DNA of 64,000 bases from Amphritea atlantica (GTDB lineage: Bacteria > Pseudomonadota > Gammaproteobacteria > Pseudomonadales > Balneatricaceae). This document shows, piece after piece, positions 59,189 to 64,000 of the stretch. The stretch lies in assembly GCF_900111095.1 (NCBI RefSeq), contig NZ_FOGB01000004.1, positions 41,873 to 105,872 of the forward strand, in the 5' to 3' direction. The notes below the pieces were generated by a model. The model ran no database searches. It was not told the DNA's origin and worked only from the letters and a program-made list of their open reading frames with translations. Position numbers and translations under genes: made by a program. Position 1 is the stretch's first letter; every line of letters starts with the position of its first letter.

Positions 59189-59240
59189 CGCCCGGAAACC
59201 TTCCATACATTGATGGAGTCTCCGAGCGCCATTGCTCAAA
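59189..59240 (-). promoter_or_regulatory. narK leader: terminator with ANTAR-like antiterminator hairpin
   Basis: The minus-strand terminator hairpin is 59189-59228 with nine T after it. Overlapping its 5' arm is TTTGAGC-AATGGC-GCTCGGA (59221-59240), a hexaloop with A1 and G4 on a seven-pair stem (two G-U). The two are mutually exclusive. A 15-bp palindrome ATTAACACTGTTAAT lies at 59284-59298. No sigma54-like element is seen, so the unit may continue from nasFED. Confidence 0.72.
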
Positions 59241-59376
59241 TAAGTGCGCCGAACAGATTAACTGCCCTTTTTCGGTGCACTAAATTAACACTGTTAATCT
59301 TTGGTGCTTCCCGCTAAAAGATAGATTGCGCGCTAACTATCTGTTTTTATGTAACTGTTCTTGTTACACCAGATTG

Positions 59377-60285
59377 TCAGGCGGCTTCCTCGCTGTTCTG
59401 TTCTGCGCTTGATTGTTCAGTATCCTGCAGGTTTTGTGCCTGTTTATCACTTTCAGTCTTTTTTTCGGATAACGCGGAGACCTTTACCTCTTCACCGGGT
59501 TGACGCTGCTTTTCATAAAGGAAGCTCAGAACTGCGGCACGATAGTGGTTATATTGCGCATCATCCGCCAGCTCCAGTCGATGGCGGGGGCGCTCCAGAT
59601 TAACCTCAAGTATTTCTCCCACCGTGGCCGCCGGGCCATTGGTCATCATCACGATGCGATCAGAGAGCAGCACCGCCTCGTCAACATCGTGAGTGATCAT
59701 TATCACGGTGTTATTCAGATCCGCCTGAATCTCCATCAGTGAATCCTGCAGGTGCGCACGGGTCAGCGCGTCCAGTGCACCAAAGGGTTCATCCATCAGC
59801 ATTACCGTGGGTTCCATCGCCAGAGCCCGGGCGATGCCAACCCGCTGTTTCATGCCGCCGGAGATCTCATCCGGGCGTTTATGCATCGCATGATCCATAT
59901 GCACCAGCTGCAGGTTGTGTTCGATCCACTCCTTCATCTCAGCTTTGGATTTGCTGTTTTTAAAGACCTGTTTTACCGCCAGCTCGACGTTCTCATAGGC
60001 GGTCAGCCAGGGCAGCAGGGAGTGGTTCTGAAACACTACCGCTCTTTCCGGACCGGGTTCGTTAACCTCTTTGCCATCCAACAGTATGCCGCCTTTGGTG
60101 GCCTGATAGAGACCGGCAACGATATTCAGTACGGTGGACTTGCCGCAACCAGAGTGGCCGATCAGCGAGACAAACTCGCCCCGCTCGATCTTCAGATTGA
60201 CATTACTCAGGGCTTTAAAGGGGCCGCTGGGCGTCGGAAAATCGATATCGACGCCGGTAAGCTCCAGATGTGTTTTTGCAGTCAT
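59377..60285 (-). CDS. nasD: nitrate ABC transporter, ATPase
   Basis: 302 aa. Walker A GHSGCGKST (41-49), ABC signature DEISGGMKQRVGIARALAM, Walker B VMLMDEPFGALDALTRAHL and an H-loop ITHDVDEA. The C-terminal extension is typical of NrtD/NasD. It drives uptake through NasE. Confidence 0.92.
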   Translation of the reverse strand: MTAKTHLELTGVDIDFPTPSGPFKALSNVNLKIERGEFVSLIGHSGCGKSTVLNIVAGLYQATKGGILLDGKEVNEPGPERAVVFQNHSLLPWLTAYENVELAVKQVFKNSKSKAEMKEWIEHNLQLVHMDHAMHKRPDEISGGMKQRVGIARALAMEPTVMLMDEPFGALDALTRAHLQDSLMEIQADLNNTVIMITHDVDEAVLLSDRIVMMTNGPAATVGEILEVNLERPRHRLELADDAQYNHYRAAVLSFLYEKQRQPGEEVKVSALSEKKTESDKQAQNLQDTEQSSAEQNSEEAA

Positions 60286-60303
60286 GATCTTTCTCCTTAC
60301 CGG

Positions 60304-61287
60304 TTAACGCAGTTCCTGAGTCTTATCCCAGGAAACCTTCTTCTGTAGCATCAGCATGATCCGATCGAGCATAAAACCGATCAGACCGATCACAATCACC
60401 GCCACCATAATCCGTCCCAGTGAGTTGGAACTGCCGTTCTGAAACTCATCCCAGACAAATTTACCCAGCCCGGGGTTTTGCGCCAGCATCTCGGCGGCAA
60501 TCAACACCATCCAGGCGATCCCCAATGACAGCCGTAAACCGGTGAAAATCATCGGGATCGCAGAGGGGATAACAATCTTGATGACGTGAGTCAGCCAGGA
60601 CAGACGCAGCACCTTGCTGACATTGTTGAGATCGGCACTGATGGAGGAGACTCCCACCGCCGTATTCAGCAGGGTGGGCCACAGGCAGCAGAGCGACACG
60701 GTGATCAGCGAGGTGACAAAGGACTTTGCAAACATCGGGTCATCGCTGACATACAACGCGCTGACCACCATGGTGACCAGCGGCAGCCAGGCCAGCGGAG
60801 AGACCGGTTTAAACAGCTGAATCACCGGGTTGAAGGCGCTGTAGAGGGTTTTATTCAGACCAATCACAATGCCCGCCGGGATGGCGATCAGCGATGCGGC
60901 AAAAAAACCGGCCAGTACGGTGACCAGGCTGGTGCCGATCTGATCGATAAAAGTCGCTTTACCGGTATAGGCGCGGACCTTGATCTCTGCGTCGGGATTT
61001 TTCGCCAGTTTCTTAGCATTGCGGTCATCCTGACGCTGATAAAACGCGGCTTCTTTCTGGCGCTCCCGGTTATGTTCAGCGAGCAGGTTTTTACTCTGCT
61101 CGTACACCTGAGCGGGGCCTGGAAACTCCCCCAGTGAGGTGTGGATATTGCGGGCGCCGATATTCCAGATAAACAGGAAGATCAGTATACCGGTCATCGG
61201 TACCACCAGTGCTTTAATCAGCGCTGCCAGGTTGAGCTTGTCCGTTAAGCCAAACGGCTTTAACAGTTTCAGTGCCATGCTACTCAT
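60304..61287 (-). CDS. nasE: nitrate ABC transporter, permease
   Basis: 327 aa membrane protein with six or so helices; the family loop (SSISADLNNVSKVLRLSWLT, then PSAIPMIFTGLRLSLGIAWM) contacts the ATPase. A long soluble loop (about residues 55-100) is N-terminal. Between nasF and nasD. Confidence 0.9.
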   Translation of the reverse strand: MSSMALKLLKPFGLTDKLNLAALIKALVVPMTGILIFLFIWNIGARNIHTSLGEFPGPAQVYEQSKNLLAEHNRERQKEAAFYQRQDDRNAKKLAKNPDAEIKVRAYTGKATFIDQIGTSLVTVLAGFFAASLIAIPAGIVIGLNKTLYSAFNPVIQLFKPVSPLAWLPLVTMVVSALYVSDDPMFAKSFVTSLITVSLCCLWPTLLNTAVGVSSISADLNNVSKVLRLSWLTHVIKIVIPSAIPMIFTGLRLSLGIAWMVLIAAEMLAQNPGLGKFVWDEFQNGSSNSLGRIMVAVIVIGLIGFMLDRIMLMLQKKVSWDKTQELR

Positions 61288-61375
61288 AATCAGTCTCCAT
61301 CGGGTCGCCCAGGGCGACCCTTTGGTTTTCTTTCCGGGGTTTTCCTGAAGGCTTATTCACAAGCGCTTTAATCAG

Positions 61376-62785
61376 TTAAATTTTGCTGTCGGGTTTCAGG
61401 CCGATCTTAAACTTCGTCAGATACTCGTTAGGCTTATGGCCGTCATAGGTGATGCCATCAATAAACTGAGTCTGAGGGGCCTTAAAGCCGGTTTCAGTGG
61501 CAAAGTCCGGGAACTCGCTGGCGTCCAGTTTACCCTCTGCAATCAACTCTTTTGCTGCAATGGCATAGATATCAGGGCGGTAAACCTTCTTCGCGGTTTC
61601 CATAAACCACTCATCGGATTTAGGCTCGGCAATCTGACCCCAGCGACGCATCTGCGTCAGGTACCAGATCGCATCGGAGTAGTAAGGATAGGTGGCGTTG
61701 TGACGGAAGAAGACGTTGAAGTCAGGCACTTCCCGCTTATCCCCCTTCTCATATTCAAAGGTGCCGGTCATCGAGTTGGCAATGACATCGTAATCGGCCC
61801 CCACATATTCCGGACGGGAGAGAATATCCACCGCTTCAGGGCGGTTGCCGTTGTTATTGTCATCCAGCCATTTTGCTGCGCGGATCATCGCTTTAACGAC
61901 CCGGATATGGGTGTTGGGGTACTGATCGGCCCAGGCTTTGGAAACGCCAAACACTTTCTCGGGGTTGTCTTTCCAGATCTCATAATCGGTCACGACCGGC
62001 ACACCGATACCCTTAAATACCGCTTGCTGGTTCCAGGGCTCGCCAACACAGTAGCCATAGATAGTGCCGGCTTCCATGGTGGATGGCATCTGTGGCGGTG
62101 GTGTCACTGAGAGCAGGGCATCGGCATCGATCTGTCCGGCAGTGTCGCCTTTCTGAGGGGCATAGTAACCCGGATGGATGCCTCCGGCTGCCAGCCAGTA
62201 GCGCAGTTCATAGTTGTGTGTAGACACAGGAAACACCATGCCCATCTTAAAGGGCTTACCCTCGGCTTTGTAAGCATCAACAACTGGCTTCAGTGCATCG
62301 GCTTTAATCGGGTGCAGCGGTTTGCCGTCGGCCCCTTTTTCCACATAGGGTTTCATCTGTTCCCAGATATCGTTGGAGACGGTAATCGCGTTGCCGTTCA
62401 GGTCCATACTGAAGGCGGTAATGATATGCGCCTGCGTACCAAAACCGATGGTTGCCCCCAGTGGCTGACCCGCCAGCATGTGGGCGCCATCCAACTGACC
62501 ATCGATCACCCGGTCCAGCAGCACCTTCCAGTTTGCCTGGGCTTCCAGCTGAACATACAGTCCCTCATCTTCGAAGTAGCCTTTTTCATAGGCAATCGCG
62601 AGTGGTGCCATATCGGTCAGCTTAATAAAGCCAAACTTCAGCTCCTCTTTTTCCGGTTCGCCCACGCTGGCCTGAGCCGCGTTCAGTGTCAGCAGGCTGC
62701 TGACGGCAAGCGCGCCGCAGGTTTTTACCGCGTTTTTCAGTAGCGTTCGACGGCCTATCATTTTAGAAAGCAGTGTGTGAGTCAT
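61376..62785 (-). CDS. nasF: nitrate-binding periplasmic protein
   Basis: 469 aa from [20 protein letters not shown]. The GRRTLLKN and hydrophobic stretch make a Tat signal peptide ending near [43 protein letters not shown] and [17 protein letters not shown] are NrtA/NasF hallmarks. It captures nitrate for NasED. Confidence 0.93.
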   Translation of the reverse strand: MTHTLLSKMIGRRTLLKNAVKTCGALAVSSLLTLNAAQASVGEPEKEELKFGFIKLTDMAPLAIAYEKGYFEDEGLYVQLEAQANWKVLLDRVIDGQLDGAHMLAGQPLGATIGFGTQAHIITAFSMDLNGNAITVSNDIWEQMKPYVEKGADGKPLHPIKADALKPVVDAYKAEGKPFKMGMVFPVSTHNYELRYWLAAGGIHPGYYAPQKGDTAGQIDADALLSVTPPPQMPSTMEAGTIYGYCVGEPWNQQAVFKGIGVPVVTDYEIWKDNPEKVFGVSKAWADQYPNTHIRVVKAMIRAAKWLDDNNNGNRPEAVDILSRPEYVGADYDVIANSMTGTFEYEKGDKREVPDFNVFFRHNATYPYYSDAIWYLTQMRRWGQIAEPKSDEWFMETAKKVYRPDIYAIAAKELIAEGKLDASEFPDFATETGFKAPQTQFIDGITYDGHKPNEYLTKFKIGLKPDSKI

Positions 62786-62824
62786 GTTGTGTGGCTCCTG
62801 AATGTGCAAAAAAGCAAAAAAAAA

Positions 62825-62871
62825 CGCCTGCCCCACCGATAAAACTATCGGTAGGAGCAGACGTCGTTGTC
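62825..62871 (-). promoter_or_regulatory. nasF leader: terminator with ANTAR-like antiterminator hairpin
   Basis: Minus strand: the hairpin with stem ACCGATA/TATCGGT (62825-62863) ends in nine T. Its 5' arm overlaps GAC-AACGAC-GTC (62860-62871), a hexaloop with A1 and G4 but a short stem. A first hairpin GAAATC...GATTTC is at 62878-62900. The stretch 62786-63217 holds no other gene. Confidence 0.68.
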
Positions 62872-62927
62872 AGATGTGAAATCAGGGAATTCCCGATTTC
62901 TGAAATATTGTATTTGTTATCCCTTAC

Positions 62928-62945
62928 AAAGCAGGCTGCATGCCA
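62928..62945 (-). promoter_or_regulatory. sigma54-like promoter for nasFED
   Basis: TGGCATGCAGCCTGCTTT on the minus strand: GG and GC ten bases apart, as at 55715. The Klebsiella nasF operon likewise combines sigma54 initiation with nitrate-dependent antitermination in its leader. Confidence 0.6.
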
Positions 62946-63217
62946 TGATATTAATAATGCATATAAAACAATGGATTATGTGTTTTGATTTTAAATGCAG
63001 AGAGTTGAGAATTGATAAAGCGCACTTTAATTGTGCCGTTTTTTGATTCTGATTGCCGTTCTGCGCTCAGATTGAGCAAAACATATTCACGGCATTGGCG
63101 CCGCTTTCAAACGCTCCCTTCCCGGGTGATTACGGTAGGCGCATAACTGTCGAGCAGGTATAATGCGCGCAATTCTTTTAAAACAGCCCTTAAATCAGCC
63201 TGGATGCATATTTTCTG

Positions 63218-64000
63218 ATGACCGTACGTACCCGTATCGCACCGTCGCCAACCGGTGATCCGCACGTAGGCACCGCCTACATCGCCCTGTTTAATATGGC
63301 TTTCGCCCGTCAGCACGGTGGCGAATTTATCCTGCGTATTGAAGATACCGATCAGACCCGCAGCACCGCAGAATCAGAACAGATGATTCTGGACTCACTG
63401 CGCTGGCTGGGACTGGAGTGGGCGGAAGGCCCTGATAAGCCGGGTCCCCATGGCCCTTACCGGCAGAGTGAGCGGGGCGAGATCTATGCTAAATACACCC
63501 AGATCCTGCTGGATAATGGCACCGCCTTTAAATGCTATCGCACCGCTGAAGAGCTGGACCAACTGCGTAATCAGCGTCGTGAACAGGGCCTGCAAAGCGC
63601 GCTGAAAGAGAGCGATCTGGCCTTGCCAGCAGAGGAAGTGGCGAAGCGTGAAGCAGCGGGCGAGCCCTATGTTGTGCGTATGAAGGTGCCGGAAGAGGGC
63701 GTCTGCGTCTTTGATGATATGCTGCGTGGCTCTATCGAAGTAGACTGGGCGCAGGTTGACTGTCAGATTCTGATGAAATCCGATGGCATGCCTACCTACC
63801 ACCTGGCTAACGTAGTCGATGATCACCTGATGGAGATCACCCACGTACTGCGAGGAGAGGAGTGGATCAACTCTGCACCTAAGCATCAGTTGCTGTACAG
63901 CTACTTCGGCTGGGATATGCCAAAGCTGTGTCATATGCCGCTGCTGCGTAACCCGGACAAGTCCAAGCTGTCTAAACGTAAGAACCCAACCAGTATCATC
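63218..64000 (+). CDS. gltX: glutamyl-tRNA synthetase (truncated by window)
   Basis: 261 residues from ATG 63218 to the window end. The class I HIGH-like motif is [58 protein letters not shown] and KLSKRK (KMSKS loop) follow. It charges tRNA-Glu. It is divergent from the nitrate genes; the rest lies beyond 64000. Confidence 0.97.
   Translation, partial: MTVRTRIAPSPTGDPHVGTAYIALFNMAFARQHGGEFILRIEDTDQTRSTAESEQMILDSLRWLGLEWAEGPDKPGPHGPYRQSERGEIYAKYTQILLDNGTAFKCYRTAEELDQLRNQRREQGLQSALKESDLALPAEEVAKREAAGEPYVVRMKVPEEGVCVFDDMLRGSIEVDWAQVDCQILMKSDGMPTYHLANVVDDHLMEITHVLRGEEWINSAPKHQLLYSYFGWDMPKLCHMPLLRNPDKSKLSKRKNPTSII

Overview
The window holds a nearly complete lambda-like prophage (about 1-42,500) followed by chromosome of a marine-type gammaproteobacterium. 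The chromosomal genes (a Klebsiella-order assimilatory nitrate locus with a PP2C/kinase fusion, NarK, DgkA, an aromatic hydroxylase and GltX) suggest an Oceanospirillaceae-like host. That placement is inferred from gene content and protein style, not from a database search.

Prophage left arm (1-10,100): a tyrosine integrase on the + strand, then a long leftward operon of about 20 small, mostly overlapping genes. Recognisable members are a cytosine-C5 methyltransferase with a repeat-rich target-recognition region, a PP-loop PAPS-reductase-like protein, a PrtN-like activator and a KilAC-like protein. Four intergenic spots carry a 7-bp tandem repeat (CTAGCCA). Immunity region (10,000-13,100): operators of the form TGTAC-N7-GTACA lie over the leftward promoter and again between a CI-like repressor and a Cro-like gene. 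Between them sit a locally regulated XRE cassette and a 62-aa gene under a near-consensus LexA box. Early right arm (13,100-17,330): CII-like regulator, MazG-like protein, dNMP kinase, replication protein with an internal iteron-like cluster, and a Q-like late regulator followed by a pR'/tR'-style promoter and terminator.

Late region (17,500-42,000): amidase, holin, nested Rz/Rz1 spanins, and a lambda-order head module (Nu1, A, W, B, C with an internal Nu3 start, D, E, FII, Z, U, V, G/GT with a -1 frameshift). Between GT and the tape measure sits a two-gene moron island: a 177-aa protein, then a Rha/ORF6N antirepressor preceded by a C4-type antisense RNA. The tail tip is not lambda-like. Near the right end an ISL3 element with an acidic passenger gene has split a small phage gene; an 8-bp duplication allows exact reconstruction.

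Right junction (42,290-42,710): a second copy of the block upstream of the integrase, a perfect 25-bp-arm palindrome, and the decayed 5' part of another integrase. The prophage may have inserted into the remains of a related element.

Host region (42,800-64,000): YefM-YoeB toxin-antitoxin with its TGTACA operator, a LuxR-type regulator, a phenol/3-hydroxybenzoate-type monooxygenase, a SAM methyltransferase, diacylglycerol kinase, then nitrate assimilation on the minus strand: nasFED (ABC transporter), narK and a phosphatase-kinase, then nasC-nirB-nirD-nasA. All three units are preceded by a terminator hairpin with exactly nine T, overlapped by a small hairpin whose hexaloop has A1 and G4, as expected for ANTAR (NasR/NasT) antitermination. 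Two also have sigma54-like -24/-12 promoters. The window ends inside gltX.
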